In this document: in pieces, positions 38,478 through 52,490 of the stretch
Layout: each line of letters begins with the position of its first letter
How positions within the stretch are numbered: position 1 is the first letter of the stretch
From: Actinernus sp. WN-2022
Taxonomy: Eukaryota; Cnidaria; Anthozoa; Actiniaria; Actinernidae
DNA length: 64,000 bases
Assembly: GCA_030867875.1 (NCBI GenBank)
Contig: JAOWCC010000286.1
Location: 1,054,001 to 1,118,000, forward strand
Direction of reading: 5' to 3'
Made by a program: the position numbers and the translations under genes
Notes under the pieces: model-generated
Databases searched by the model: none
Told to the model about the DNA's origin: nothing
Seen by the model: the letters and a program-made list of their open reading frames with translations, nothing else

Positions 38478-39555
38478 ATGTTGATATTTGCTCTTAGCTT
38501 GAGCGGCGAACAGAGTCATTGCACCGGCGATGGAATATCCATTGTTATCTTAGATTTACTAATTTCCCGACATCAATTCCCGTGTTCGTCGCTTTACGGA
38601 CAAGGAACAGATTTTGTTTGCGATTTTCAACGGAAAGAAACCGGCCGCAAAACATTTGAATGGGAAACAGAACCAAATCTTCCACGGGTCAATGCCATAG
38701 TGTTAATAAGTTTCGAGAAGTCTTATCAAGTTTTCTCACATGCAGCATCTCTCCTTTTTCATTTTCCTTCATTACTGCAAAGATATGAATGGAAAAATGC
38801 AACAGTTGTAAAAAATCAAAGGCATATGAATATTGCCACAAATTCCGGATGCTTTGGTAAATAATCAATATGGTTGATGTTAACGCTAAGCTAAAGAAAC
38901 CCAATAAAGTGTTCAATTGAAAACAATCTAGCAAATTTCGTATTTACATTGATCAAGGGAAATCTTGTAGGACGTAGCTGTGTACATCTAATTACAAGTG
39001 GTGAAAGTGACGTAACGCGCGCGGTTATTGACGTCACAATAGAGTTTGGCTGGTTACAAGTTTTGAAGTAAAAACTCGCGTTGACAATGCGCTCGGAGCA
39101 TTCTGTACACGTCTGCCTCTTATACTTCACTCTCTAAAACGGATGGACAAGGATGCCTATGCGTACTAGGAGAGCCAGCAGAATTTGGGAACGCTTAGTT
39201 CAACTATTCTCTCGTTTATTTGGATTTGATTCATGGCTCGACCGCCGAAAGTCGCTGTTGTATTGCAGATGAATAAGTAAGGTGAGAACTTTGTTGTAAT
39301 CACATGAAGATTTTCTGGTTCAATTATACTATAATTAAAGGGGGATTTGCGATTGAATAACGAATATCATAGTGCCTGTTTGCGACAGTTTATGGTAATC
39401 TATCTATACACTCTAAAACCGGTTTTTGCCGTAAGTGATGGTATGTTCAACGCGGAAAATTTAATTATCTTCTAGTTAATCTGCAATTCTGTAGATTCTA
39501 CTACACTTTAATTCCCTCTTCTTGTTTCTCTGTTGCTTATATTTATTTCATATAG
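38478..39555. repeat. Monomer M36, class A, L tail
   Basis: Private t at 38689, which stops the antisense frame; atgcgtact; cggaaaatt. Confidence 0.95.
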
Positions 39556-40633
39556 ATGTTGATATTTGCTCTTAACTTGAGCGGCGAACAGAGTCATTGC
39601 ACCGACGATGGAATATCCATTGTCATCTTAGATTTGCTAATTTCCCGACATCAATTCCCGTGTTCGTCGCTTTACGGACAATGAACCGATTTTGTTTGCG
39701 ATTTTCTTCGGAAAGAAACCGGCCGCAAAACATCTGAATGGGAAACAGAACCAAATCTTCCACGGGGCAATGCCATAGTGTTAATAAGTTGCGAGAAGTC
39801 TTATCAAGTTTTCTCACATGCAGCATCTCTCCTTTTTCATTTTCCTTCATTATTGCAAAGATATGAATTGAAAAATGCACCAGTTGTAAAAAATCGAAGG
39901 CATATGAATATTGCCACAAATTCCGGATGCTTTGGTAAATAATCAATATGGTTGATGTTAACGTTAAGCTAAAGAAACCCAATAAAGTGTTCAATTGAAA
40001 ACAATCTAGCAAATTTGGTATTTACATTGATCAAGGGAAATCTTGTAGGACGTAGCTGTGTACATCTAATTACAAGTGGTGAAAGTGACGTAACGCGCGC
40101 GGTTATTGACGTCACAATAGAGTTTGGCTGGTTGCAAGTTTTGAAGTAAAAACTCGCGTTGACAATGCGCTCGGAGCATTCTGTACAAGTCTGCCTCTTA
40201 TACTTCACTCTCTAAAACGGATGGACAAGGATGCCTGTGCGTACTAGGAGAGCCAGCAGAATTTGGGAACGCTTAGTTCAACTATTCTCTCGTTTATATG
40301 GATTTGATTCATGGCTCGACCGCCGAAAGTCGCTGTTGTATTGCAGATGAATAAGTAAGGTGAGAACTTTGTTGTAATCACATGAAGATTTTCTGGCTCA
40401 ATTATACTATAATTAAAGGGGGATTTGCGATTGAATAACGAATATCATAGTGCCTGTTTGCGACAGTTTATGGTAATCTATCTATACACTCTAAAACCGG
40501 TTTTTGCCGTAAGTGATGATATGTTCAACGCGGCAAATTTAATTATCTTCTAGTTAATCTGCAATTCTGTAGATTCTACTACACTTTAATTCCCTCTTCT
40601 TGTTTCTCTGTTGCTTATATTTATTTCATATAG
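39556..40633. repeat. Monomer M37, class B (gac), S tail
   Basis: First B unit with a complete S tail (acgttaagctaaag, ggttgcaag, gatgata). It is the prototype of the B units to the right. Confidence 0.95.
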
Positions 40634-41711
40634 ATGTTGATATTTGCTCTTAGCTTGAGCGGCGAACAGAGTCATTGCACCGGCGATGGAATATCCATTG
40701 TTATCTTAGATTTACTAATTTCCCGACATCAATTCCCGTGTTCGTCGCTTTACGGACAAGGAACAGATTTTGTTTGCGATTTTCAACGGAAAGAAACCGG
40801 CCGCAAAACATTTGAATGGGAAACAGAACCAAATCTTCCACGGGGCAATGCCATAGTGTTAATAAGTTTCGAGAAGTCTTATCAAGTTTTCTCACATGCA
40901 GCATCTCTCCTTTTTCATTTTCCTTCATTACTGCAAAGATATGAATTGAAAAATGCAACAGTTGTAAAAAATCAAAGGCATATGAATATTGCCACAAATT
41001 CCGGATGCTTTGGTAAATAATCAATATGGTTGATGTTAACGCTAAGCTAAAGAAACCCAATAAAGTGTTCAATTGAAAACAATCTAGCAAATTTGGTATT
41101 TACATTGATCAAGGGAAATCTTGTAGGACGTAGCTGTGTACATCTAATTACAAGTGGTGAAAGTGACGTAACGCGCGCGGTTATTGACGTCACAATAGAG
41201 TTTGGCTGGTTGCAAGTTTTGAAGTAAAAACTCGCGTTGACAATGCGCTCGGAGCATTCTGTACAAGTCTGCCTCTTATACTTCACTCTCTAAAACGGAT
41301 GGACAAGGATGCCTGTGCGTACTAGGAGAGCCAGCAGAATTTGGGAACGCTTAGTTCAACTATTCTCTCGTTTATATGGATTTGATTCATGGCTCGACCG
41401 CCGAAAGTCGCTGTTGTATTGCAGATGAATAAGTAAGGTGAGAACTTTGTTGTAATCACATGAAGATTTTCTGGCTCAATTATACTATAATTAAAGGGGG
41501 ATTTGCGATTGAATAACGAATATCATAGTGCCTGTTTGCGACAGTTTATGGTAATCTATCTATACACTCTAAAACCGGTTTTTGCCGTAAGTGATGGTAT
41601 GTTCAACGCGGCAAATTTAATTATCTTCTAGTTAATCTGCAATTCTGTAGATTCTACTACACTTTAATTCCCTCTTCTTGTTTCTCTGTTGCTTATATTT
41701 ATTTCATATAG
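40634..41711. repeat. Monomer M38, class A, S tail, atgcttt
   Basis: A core with gaattg but atgcttt instead of atacttt; ggttgcaag; gatggta. Confidence 0.95.
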
Positions 41712-42789
41712 ATGTTGATATTTGCTCTTAGCTTGAGCGGCGAACAGAGTCATTGCACCGGCGATGGAATATCCATTGTTATCTTAGATTTACTAATTTC
41801 CCGACATCAATTCCCGTGTTCGTCGCTTTACGGACAAGGAACAGATTTTGTTTGCGATTTTCAACGGAAAGAAACCGGCCGCAAAACATTTGAATGGGAA
41901 ACAGAACCAAATCTTCCACGGGGCAATGCCATAGTGTTAATAAGTTTCGAGAAGTCTTATCAAGTTTTCTCACATGCAGCATCTCTCCTTTTTCATTTTC
42001 CTTCATTACTGCAAAGATATGAATGGAAAAATGCAACAGTTGTAAAAAATCAAAGGCATATGAATATTGCCACAAATTCCGGATGCTTTGGTAAATAATC
42101 AATATGGTTGATGTTAACGCTAAGCTAAAGAAACCCAATAAAGTGTTCAATTGAAAACAATCTAGCAAATTTGGTATTTACATTGATCAAGGGAAATCTT
42201 GTAGGACGTAGCTGTGTACATCTAATTACAAGTGGTGAAAGTGACGTAACGCGCGCGGTTATTGACGTCACAATAGAGTTTGGCTGGTTACAAGTTTTGA
42301 AGTAAAAACTCGCGTTGACAATGCGCTCGGAGCATTCTGTACACGTCTGCCTCTTATACTTCACTCTCTAAAACGGATGGACAAGGATGCCTGTGCGTAC
42401 TAGGAGAGCCAGCAGAATTTGGGAACGCTTAGTTCAACTATTCTCTCGTTTATTTGGATTTGATTCATGGCTCGACCGCCGAAAGTCGCTGTTGTATTGC
42501 AGATGAATAAGTAAGGTGAGAACTTTGTTGTAATCACATGAAGATTTTCTGGTTCAATTATACTATAATTAAAGGGGGATTTGCGATTGAATAACGAATA
42601 TCATAGTGCCTGTTTGCGACAGTTTATGGTAATCTATCTATACACTCTAAAACCGGTTTTTGCCGTAAGTGATGGTATGTTCAACGCGGCAAATTTAATT
42701 ATCTTCAAGTTAATCTGCAATTCTGTAGATTCTACTACACTTTAATTCCCTCTTCTTGTTTCTCTGTTGCTTATATTTATTTCATATAG
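41712..42789. repeat. Monomer M39, class A, L tail
   Basis: gaatggaaa with tttgg; tail ends with tcaagtt as in M2 and M12. Confidence 0.95.
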
Positions 42790-43867
42790 ATGTTGATATT
42801 TGCTCTTAGCTTGAGCGGCGAACAGAGTCATTGCACCGGCGATGGAATATCCATTGTTATCTTAGATTTACTAATTTCCCGACATCAATTCCCGTGTTCG
42901 TCGCTTTACGGACAAGGAACAGATTTTGTTTGCGATTTTCAACGGAAAGAAACCGGCCGCAAAACATTTGAATGGGAAACAGAACCAAATCTTCCACGGG
43001 GCAATGCCATAGTGTTAATAAGTTTCGAGAAGTCTTATCAAGTTTTCTCACATGCAGCATCTCTCCTTTTTCATTTTCCTTCATTACTGCAAAGATATGA
43101 ATGGCAAAATGCAACAGTTGTAAAAAATCAAAGGCATATGAATATTGCCACAAATTCCGGATGCTTTGGTAAATAATCAATATGGTTGATGTTAACGCTA
43201 AGCTAAAGAAACCCAATAAAGTGTTCAATTGAAAACAATCTAGCAAATTTCGTATTTACATTGATCAAGGGAAATCTTGTAGGACGTAGCTGTGTACATC
43301 TAATTACAAGTGGTGAAAGTGACGTAACGCGCGCGGTTATTGACGTCACAATAGAGTTTGGCTGGTTACAAGTTTTGAAGTAAAAACTCGCGTTGACAAT
43401 GCGCTCGGAGCATTCTGTACACGTCTGCCTCTTATACTTCACTCTCTAAAACGGATGGACAAGGATGCCTGTGCGTACTAGGAGAGCCAGCAGAATTTGG
43501 GAACGCTTAGTTCAACTATTCTCTCGTTTATTTGGATTTGATTCATGGCTCGACCGCCGAAAGTCGCTGTTGTATTGCAGATGAATAAGTAAGGTGAGAA
43601 CTTTGTTGTAATCACATGAAGATTTTCTGGTTCAATTATACTATAATTAAAGGGGGATTTGCGATTGAATAACGAATATCATAGTGCCTGTTTGCGACAG
43701 TTTATGGTAATCTATCTATACACTCTAAAACCGGTTTTTGCCGTAAGTGATGGTATGTTCAACGCGGCAAATTTAATTATCTTCTAGTTAATCTGCAATT
43801 CTGTAGATTCTACTACACTTTAATTCCCTCTTCTTGTTTCTCTGTTGCTTATATCTATTTCATATAG
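42790..43867. repeat. Monomer M40, class A, L tail, M3-like
   Basis: gaatggcaaaatgc and tttcg, as only in M3 and M13. Confidence 0.95.
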
Positions 43868-44945
43868 ATGTTGATATTTGCTCTTAACTTGAGCGGCGAA
43901 CAGAGTCATTGCACCAACGATGGAATATCCATTGTCATCTTAGATTTGCTAATTTCCCGACATCAATTCCCGTGTTCGTCGCTTTACGGACAATGAACCG
44001 ATTTTGTTTGCGATTTTCTTCGGAAAGAAACCGGCCGCAAAACATCTGAATGGGAAACAGAACCAAATCTTCCACGGGGCAATGCCATAGTGTTAATAAG
44101 TTGCGAGAAGTCTTATCAAGTTTTCTCACATGCAGCATCTCTCCTTTTTCATTTTCCTTCATTATTGCAAAGATATGAATTGAAAAATGCACCAGTTGTA
44201 AAAAATCGAAGGCATATGAATATTGCCACAAATTCCGGATGCTTTGGTAAATAATCAATATGGTTGATGTTAACGTTAAGCCAAAGAAAGACAATAAAAT
44301 GTTCAATTGAAAACAATCTAGCAAATTTGGTATTTACATTGATCGAGGGAAATCTTGTAGGACGTAGCTGTGTACATCTGATTACAAGTGGTGAAAGTGA
44401 CGTAACGCGCGCGGTTATTGACGTCACAATAGAGTTTGGCTTGTTGCACGTTTTGCCGTAAAAACTCGCGTTGACAATGTGCTCGGAGCATTCTGTACAC
44501 GTCTGCCTCTTATACGTAACTCTCTAAAACGCATGGACAAGGATGCCTGTGCGTACTAAGAGAGCCAGCAGAATTTGGGAACGCTTAGTTCAACTATTCT
44601 CTCGTTTATTTGGATTTGATTCATGGCTCGACCGCCGAAAGTCGCTGTTGTATTGCAGATGAATAAGTAAGGTGAGAACTTTGTTGTAATCACATGAAGA
44701 TTTTCTGGCTCAATCATACTATAATTAAAGAGGGATTTGCGATTGAGTAACGAATATCATAGTGCCTGTTTGCGACAGTTTATGGTAATCTATCTATACA
44801 CTCTAAAACCGATTTTTGCCGTAAGTGATGGTATGTTCAACGCGGCAAATTTAATTATCTTCTAGTTAATCTGCAATTCTGTAGATTCTACTACACTTTA
44901 ATTCCCTCTTCTTGTTTCTCTGTTGCTTATATTTATTTCATATAG
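43868..44945. repeat. Monomer M41, class B (aac), C tail
   Basis: Last complete C-tail unit before the window end region. Confidence 0.95.
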
Positions 44946-46023
44946 ATGTTGATATTTGCTCTTAGCTTGAGCGGCGAACAGAGTCATTGCACCGGCGATG
45001 GAATATCCATTGTTATCTTAGATTTACTAATTTCCCGACATCAATTCCCGTGTTCGTCGCTTTACGGACAATGAACCGATTTTGTTTGCGATTTTCTTCG
45101 GAAAGAAACCGGCCGCAAAACATCTGAATGGGAAACAGAACCAAATCTTCCACGGGGCAATGCCATAGTGTTAATAAGTTGCGAGAAGTCTTATCAAGTT
45201 TTCTCACATGCAGCATCTCTCCTTTTTCATTTTCCTTCATTATTGCAAAGATATGAATTGAAAAATGCACCAGTTGTAAAAAATCGAAGGCATATGAATA
45301 TTACCACAAATTCCGGATGCTTTGGTAAATAATCAATATGGTTGATGTTAACGTTAAGCTAAAGAAACCCAATAAAGTGTTCAATTGAAAACAATCTAGT
45401 AAATTTGGTATTTACATTGATCAAGGGAAATCTTGTAGGACGTAGCTGTGTACATCTAATTACAAGTGGTGAAAGTGACGTAACGCGCGCGGTTATTGAC
45501 GTCACAATAGAGTTTGGCTGGTTGCAAGTTTTGAAGTAAAAACTCGCGTTGACAATGCGCTCGGAGCATTCTGTACAAGTCTGCCTCTTATACTTCACTC
45601 TCTAAAACGGATGGACAAGGATGCCTGTGCGTACTAGGAGAGCCAGCAGAATTTGGGAACGCTTAGTTCAACTATTCTCTCGTTTATATGGATTTGATTC
45701 ATGGCTCGACCGCCGAAAGTCGCTGTTGTATTGCAGATGAATAAGTAAGGTGAGAACTTTGTTGTAATCACATGAAGATTTTCTGGTTCAATTATACTAT
45801 AATTAAAGGGGGATTTGCGATTGAATAACGAATATCATAGTGCCTGTTTGCGACAGTTTATGGTAATCTATCTATACACTCTAAAACCGGTTTTTGCCGT
45901 AAGTGATGGTATGTTCAACGCGGAAAATTTAATTATCTTCTAGTTAATCTGCAATTCTGTAGATTCTACTACACTTTAATTCCCTCTTCTTGTTTCTCTG
46001 TTGCTTATATTTATTTCATATAG
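44946..46023. repeat. Monomer M42, class X, S-to-L tail
   Basis: ttaccac, ctagt, ttatatgg, then ggttcaatta, gatggta and cggaaaatt. Confidence 0.94.
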
Positions 46024-47101
46024 ATGTTGATATTTGCTCTTAACTTGAGCGGCGAACAGAGTCATTGCACCGACGATGGAATATCCATTGTCATCTTAGA
46101 TTTGCTAATTTCCCGACATCAATTCCCGTGTTCGTCGCTTTACGGACAATGAACCGATTTTGTTTGCGATTTTCTTCGGAAAGAAACCGGCCGCAAAACA
46201 TCTGAATGGGAAACAGAACCAAATCTTCCACGGGGCAATGCCATAGTGTTAATAAGTTGCGAGAAGTCTTATCAAGTTTTCTCACATGCAGCATCTCTCC
46301 TTTTTCATTTTCCTTCATTATTGCAAAGATATGAATTGAAAAATGCACCAGTTGTAAAAAATCGAAGGCATATGAATATTGCCACAAATTCCGGATGCTT
46401 TGGTAAATAATCAATATGGTTGATGTTAACGTTAAGCTAAAGAAACCCAATAAAGTGTTCAATTGAAAACAATCTAGCAAATTTGGTATTTACATTGATC
46501 AAGGGAAATCTTGTAGGACGTAGCTGTGTACATCTAATTACAAGTGGTGAAAGTGACGTAACGCGCGCGGTTATTGACGTCACAATAGAGTTTGGCTGGT
46601 TGCAAGTTTTGAAGTAAAAACTCGCGTTGACAATGCGCTCGGAGCATTCTGTACAAGTCTGCCTCTTATACTTCACTCTCTAAAACGGATGGACAAGGAT
46701 GCCTGTGCGTACTAGGAGAGCCAGCAGAATTTGGGAACGCTTAGTTCAACTATTCTCTCGTTTATATGGATTTGATTCATGGCTCGACCGCCGAAAGTCG
46801 CTGTTGTATTGCAGATGAATAAGTAAGGTGAGAACTTTGTTGTAATCACATGAAGATTTTCTGGCTCAATTATACTATAATTAAAGGGGGATTTGCGATT
46901 GAATAACGAATATCATAGTGCCTGTTTGCGACAGTTTATGGTAATCTATCTATACACTCTAAAACCGGTTTTTGCCGTAAGTGATGATATGTTCAACGCG
47001 GCAAATTTAATTATCTTCTAGTTAATCTGCAATTCTGTAGATTCTACTACACTTTAATTCCCTCTTCTTGTTTCTCTGTTGCTTATATTTATTTCATATA
47101 G
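46024..47101. repeat. Monomer M43, class B (gac), S tail
   Basis: Same haplotype as M37. Confidence 0.95.
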
Positions 47102-48179
47102 ATGTTGATATTTGCTCTTAGCTTGAGCGGCGAACAGAGTCATTGCACCGGCGATGGAATATCCATTGTTATCTTAGATTTACTAATTTCCCGACATCAA
47201 TTCCCGTGTTCGTCGCTTTACGGACAAGGAACAGATTTTGTTTGCGATTTTCAACGGAAAGAAACCGGCCGCAAAACATTTGAATGGGAAACAGAACCAA
47301 ATCTTCCACGGGGCAATGCCATAGTGTTAATAAGTTTCGAGAAGTCTTATCAAGTTTTCTCACATGCAGCATCTCTCCTTTTTCATTTTCCTTCATTACT
47401 GCAAAGATATGAATTGAAAAATGCAACAGTTGTAAAAAATCAAAGGCATATGAATATTGCCACAAATTCCGGATGCTTTGGTAAATAATCAATATGGTTG
47501 ATGTTAACGCTAAGCTAAAGAAACCCAATAAAGTGTTCAATTGAAAACAATCTAGCAAATTTGGTATTTACATTGATCAAGGGAAATCTTGTAGGACGTA
47601 GCTGTGTACATCTAATTACAAGTGGTGAAAGTGACGTAACGCGCGCGGTTATTGACGTCACAATAGAGTTTGGCTGGTTGCAAGTTTTGAAGTAAAAACT
47701 CGCGTTGACAATGCGCTCGGAGCATTCTGTACAAGTCTGCCTCTTATACTTCACTCTCTAAAACGGATGGACAAGGATGCCTGTGCGTACTAGGAGAGCC
47801 AGCAGAATTTGGGAACGCTTAGTTCAACTATTCTCTCGTTTATTTGGATTTGATTCATGGCTCGACCGCCGAAAGTCGCTGTTGTATTGCAGATGAATAA
47901 GTAAGGTGAGAACTTTGTTGTAATCACATGAAGATTTTCTGGTTCAATTATACTATAATTAAAGGGGGATTTGCGATTGAATAACGAATATCATAGTGCC
48001 TGTTTGCGACAGTTTATGGTAATCTATCTATACACTCTAAAACCGGTTTTTGCCGTAAGTGATGGTATGTTCAACGCGGAAAATTTAATTATCTTCTAGT
48101 TAATCTGCAATTCTGTAGATTCTACTACACTTTAATTCCCTCTTCTTGTTTCTCTGTTGCTTATATTTATTTCATATAG
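47102..48179. repeat. Monomer M44, class A, mixed S/L tail
   Basis: acaagtctg (S) followed by ttatttgg, ggttcaatta (L) and cggaaaatt. Confidence 0.94.
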
Positions 48180-49256
48180 ATGTTGATATTTGCTCTTAAC
48201 TTGAGCGGCGAACAGAGTCATTGCACCGACGATGGAATATCCATTGTCATCTTAGATTTGCTAATTTCCCGACATCAATTCCCGTGTTCGTCGCTTTACG
48301 GACAATGAACCGATTTTGTTTGCGATTTTCTTCGGAAAGAAACCGGCCGCAAAACATTTGAATGGGAAACAGAACCAAATCTTCCACGGGGCAATGCCAT
48401 AGTGTTAATAAGTTGCGAGAAGTCTTATCAAGTTTTCTCACATGCAGCATCTCTCCTTTTTCATTTTCCTTCATTATTGCAAAGATATGAATTGAAAAAT
48501 GCACCAGTTGTAAAAAATCGAAGGCATATGAATATTGCCACAAATTCCGGATGCTTTGGTAAATAATCAATATGGTTGATGTTAACGTTAAGCTAAAAAA
48601 CCCAATAAAGTGTTCAATTGAAAACAATCTAGCAAATTTGGTATTTACATTGATCAAGGGAAATCTTGTAGGACGTAGCTGTGTACATCTAATTACAAGT
48701 GGTGAAAGTGACGTAACGCGCGCGGTTATTGACGTCACAATAGAGTTTGGCTGGTTGCAAGTTTTGAAGTAAAAACTCGCGTTGACAATGCGCTCGGAGC
48801 ATTCTGTACAAGTCTGCCTCTTATACTTCACTCTCTAAAACGGATGGACAAGGATGCCTGTGCGTACTAGGAGAGCCAGCAGAATTTGGGAACGCTTAGT
48901 TCAACTATTCTCTCGTTTATATGGATTTGATTCATGGCTCGACCGCCGAAAGTCGCTGTTGTATTGCAGATGAATAAGTAAGGTGAGAACTTTGTTGTAA
49001 TCACATGAAGATTTTCTGGCTCAATTATACTATAATTAAAGGGGGATTTGCGATTGAATAACGAATATCATAGTGCCTGTTTGCGACAGTTTATGGTAAT
49101 CTATCTATACACTCTAAAACCGGTTTTTGCCGTAAGTGATGATATGTTCAACGCGGCAAATTTAATTATCTTCTAGTTAATCTGCAATTCTGTAGATTCT
49201 ACTACACTTTAATTCCCTCTTCTTGTTTCTCTGTTGCTTATATTTATTTCATATAG
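48180..49256. repeat. Monomer M45, class B (gac), S tail, 1,077 bp
   Basis: One g lost near 48597. An A-type base at 48358 (catttg) sits inside an otherwise B middle. Confidence 0.95.
48247..48831 (-). other. 194-codon fused antisense frame in M45
   Basis: M45 has lost one g from ctaaagaaaccc (about 48597). This joins the usual 79-codon and 129-codon antisense frames into a single 194-codon frame, the longest in the window. It is a by-product of a one-base deletion in one monomer, with no recognised domain. Confidence 0.08.
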
Positions 49257-50334
49257 ATGTTGATATTTGCTCTTAGCTTGAGCGGCGAACAGAGTCATTG
49301 CACCGGCGATGGAATATCCATTGTTATCTTAGATTTACTAATTTCCCGACATCAATTCCCGTGTTCGTCGCTTTACGGACAAGGAACAGATTTTGTTTGC
49401 GATTTTCAACGGAAAGAAACCGGCCGCAAAACATTTGAATGGGAAACAGAACCAAATCTTCCACGGGGCAATGCCATAGTGTTAATAAGTTTCGAGAAGT
49501 CTTATCAAGTTTTCTCACATGCAGCATCTCTCCTTTTTCATTTTCCTTCATTACTGCAAAGATATGAATTGAAAAATGCAACAGTTGTAAAAAATCAAAG
49601 GCATATGAATATTGCCACAAATTCCGGATGCTTTGGTAAATAATCAATATGGTTGATGTTAACGCTAAGCTAAAGAAACCCAATAAAGTGTTCAATTGAA
49701 AACAATCTAGCAAATTTGGTATTTACATTGATCAAGGGAAATCTTGTAGGACGTAGCTGTGTACATCTAATTACAAGTGGTGAAAGTGACGTAACGCGCG
49801 CGGTTATTGACGTCACAATAGAGTTTGGCTGGTTGCAAGTTTTGAAGTAAAAACTCGCGTTGACAATGCGCTCGGAGCATTCTGTACAAGTCTGCCTCTT
49901 ATACTTCACTCTCTAAAACGGATGGACAAGGATGCCTGTGCGTACTAGGAGAGCCAGCAGAATTTGGGAACGCTTAGTTCAACTATTCTCTCGTTTATAT
50001 GGATTTGATTCATGGCTCGACCGCCGAAAGTCGCTGTTGTATTGCAGATGAATAAGTAAGGTGAGAACTTTGTTGTAATCACATGAAGATTTTCTGGCTC
50101 AATTATACTATAATTAAAGGGGGATTTGCGATTGAATAACGAATATCATAGTGCCTGTTTGCGACAGTTTATGGTAATCTATCTATACACTCTAAAACCG
50201 GTTTTTCCCGTAAGTGATGATATGTTCAACGCGGCAAATTTAATTATCTTCTAGTTAATCTGCAATTCTGTAGATTCTACTACACTTTAATTCCCTCTTC
50301 TTGTTTCTCTGTTGCTTATATTTATTTCATAGAG
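49257..50334. repeat. Monomer M46, class A, S tail
   Basis: Like M38 with tttttccc and gatgata; followed by catagagatg. Confidence 0.95.
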
Positions 50335-51412
50335 ATGTTGATATTTGCTCTTAACTTGAGCGGCGAACAGAGTCATTGCACCGACGATGGAATATCCATT
50401 GTCATCTTAGATTTGCTAATTTCCCGACATCAATTCCCGTGTTCGTCGCTTTACGGACAATGAACCGATTTTGTTTGCGATTTTCTTCGGAAAGAAACCG
50501 GCCGCAAAACATCTGAATGGGAAACAGAACCAAATCTTCCACGGGGCAATGCCATAGTGTTAATAAGTTGCGAGAAGTCTTATCAAGTTTTCTCACATGC
50601 AGCATCTCTCCTTTTTCATTTTCCTTCATTATTGCAAAGATATGAATTGAAAAATGCACCAGTTGTAAAAAATCGAAGGCATATGAATATTGCCACAAAT
50701 TCCGGATGCTTTGGTAAATAATCAATATGGTTGATGTTAACGCTAAGCTAAAGAAACCCAATAAAGTGTTCAATTGAAAACAATCTAGCAAATTTGGTAT
50801 TTACATTGATCAAGGGAAATCTTGTAGGACGTAGCTGTGTACATCTAATTACAAGTGGTGAAAGTGACGTAACGCGCGCGGTTATTGACGTCACAATAGA
50901 GTTTGGCTGGTTGCAAGTTTTGAAGTAAAAACTCGCGTTGACAATGCGCTCGGAGCATTCTGTACAAGTCTGCCTCTTATACTTCACTCTCTAAAACGGA
51001 TGGACAAGGATGCCTGTGCGTACTAGGAGAGCCAGCAGAATTTGGGAACGCTTAGTTCAACTATTCTCTCGTTTATATGGATTTGATTCATGGCTCGACC
51101 GCCGAAAGTCGCTGTTGTATTGCAGATGAATAAGTAAGGTGAGAACTTTGTTGTAATCACATGAAGATTTTCTGGCTCAATCATACTATAATTAAAGAGG
51201 GATTTGCGATTGAGTAACGAATATCATAGTGCCTGTTTGCGACAGTTTATGGTAATCTATCTATACACTCTAAAACCGATTTTTGCCGTAAGTGATGGTA
51301 TGTTCAACGCGGCAAATTTAATTATCTTCTAGTTAATCTGCAATTCTGTAGATTCTACTACACTTTAATTCCCTCTTCTTGTTTCTCTGTTGCTTATATT
51401 TATTTCATATAG
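50335..51412. repeat. Monomer M47, class B (gac), S-to-C tail
   Basis: acgctaag after a P core; S markers to a at 51077, C markers from c at 51182 (ctcaatca, aagaggg, gattgag, accgattttt). Confidence 0.93.
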
Positions 51413-52490
51413 ATGTTGATATTTGCTCTTAGCTTGAGCGGCGAACAGAGTCATTGCACCGGCGATGGAATATCCATTGTTATCTTAGATTTACTAATTT
51501 CCCGACATCAATTCCCGTGTTCGTCGCTTTACGGACAAGGAACAGATTTTGTTTGCGATTTTCAACGGAAAGAAACCGGCCGCAAAACATTTGAATGGGA
51601 AACAGAACCAAATCTTCCACGGGGCAATGCCATAGTGTTAATAAGTTTCGAGAAGTCTTATCAAGTTTTCTCACATGCAGCATCTCTCCTTTTTCATTTT
51701 CCTTCATTACTGCAAAGATATGAATTGAAAAATGCAACAGTTGTAAAAAATCAAAGGCATATGAATATTGCCACAAATTCCGGATACTTTGGTAAATAAT
51801 CAATATGGTTGATGTTAACGCTAAGCTAAAGAAACCCAATAAAGTGTTCAATTGAAAACAATCTAGCAAATTTGGTATTTACATTGATCAAGGGAAATCT
51901 TGTAGGACGTAGCTGTGTACATCTAATTACAAGTGGTGAAAGTGACGTAACGCGCGCGGTTATTGACGTCACAATAGAGTTTGGCTGGTTACAAGTTTTG
52001 AAGTAAAAACTCGCGTTGACAATGCGCTCGGAGCATTCTGTACAAGTCTGCCTCTTATACTTCACTCTCTAAAACGGATGGACAAGGATGCCTGTGCGTC
52101 CTAGGAGAGCCAGCAGAATTTGGGAACGCTTAGTTCAACTATTCTCTCGTTTATATGGATTTGATTCATGGCTCGACCGCCGAAAGTCGCTGTTGTATTG
52201 CAGATGAATAAGTAAGGTGAGAACTTTGTTGTAATCACATGAAGATTTTCTGGCTCAATTATACTATAATTAAAGGGGGATTTGCGATTGAATAACGAAT
52301 ATCATAGTGCCTGTTTGCGACAGTTTATGGTAATCTATCTATACACTCTAAAACCGGTTTTTGCCGTAAGTGATGATATGTTCAACGCGGCAAATTTAAT
52401 TATCTTCTAGTTAATCTGCAATTCTGTAGATTCTACTACACTTTAATTCCCTCTTCTTGTTTCTCTGTTGCTTATATTTATTTCATATAG
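51413..52490. repeat. Monomer M48, class A, S tail
   Basis: Haplotype of M28 and M34 with gtcctagg. Appears identical to M49. Confidence 0.95.

Larger units (their letters stand above)
36322..40633. repeat. Four-monomer higher-order unit (M34-M37), variant last unit
   Basis: Order A-S, X, A-L, then a B monomer with the gac head and S tail instead of the aac head with C tail. It marks the transition from the regular higher-order domain to the looser right-hand domain. Confidence 0.82.
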
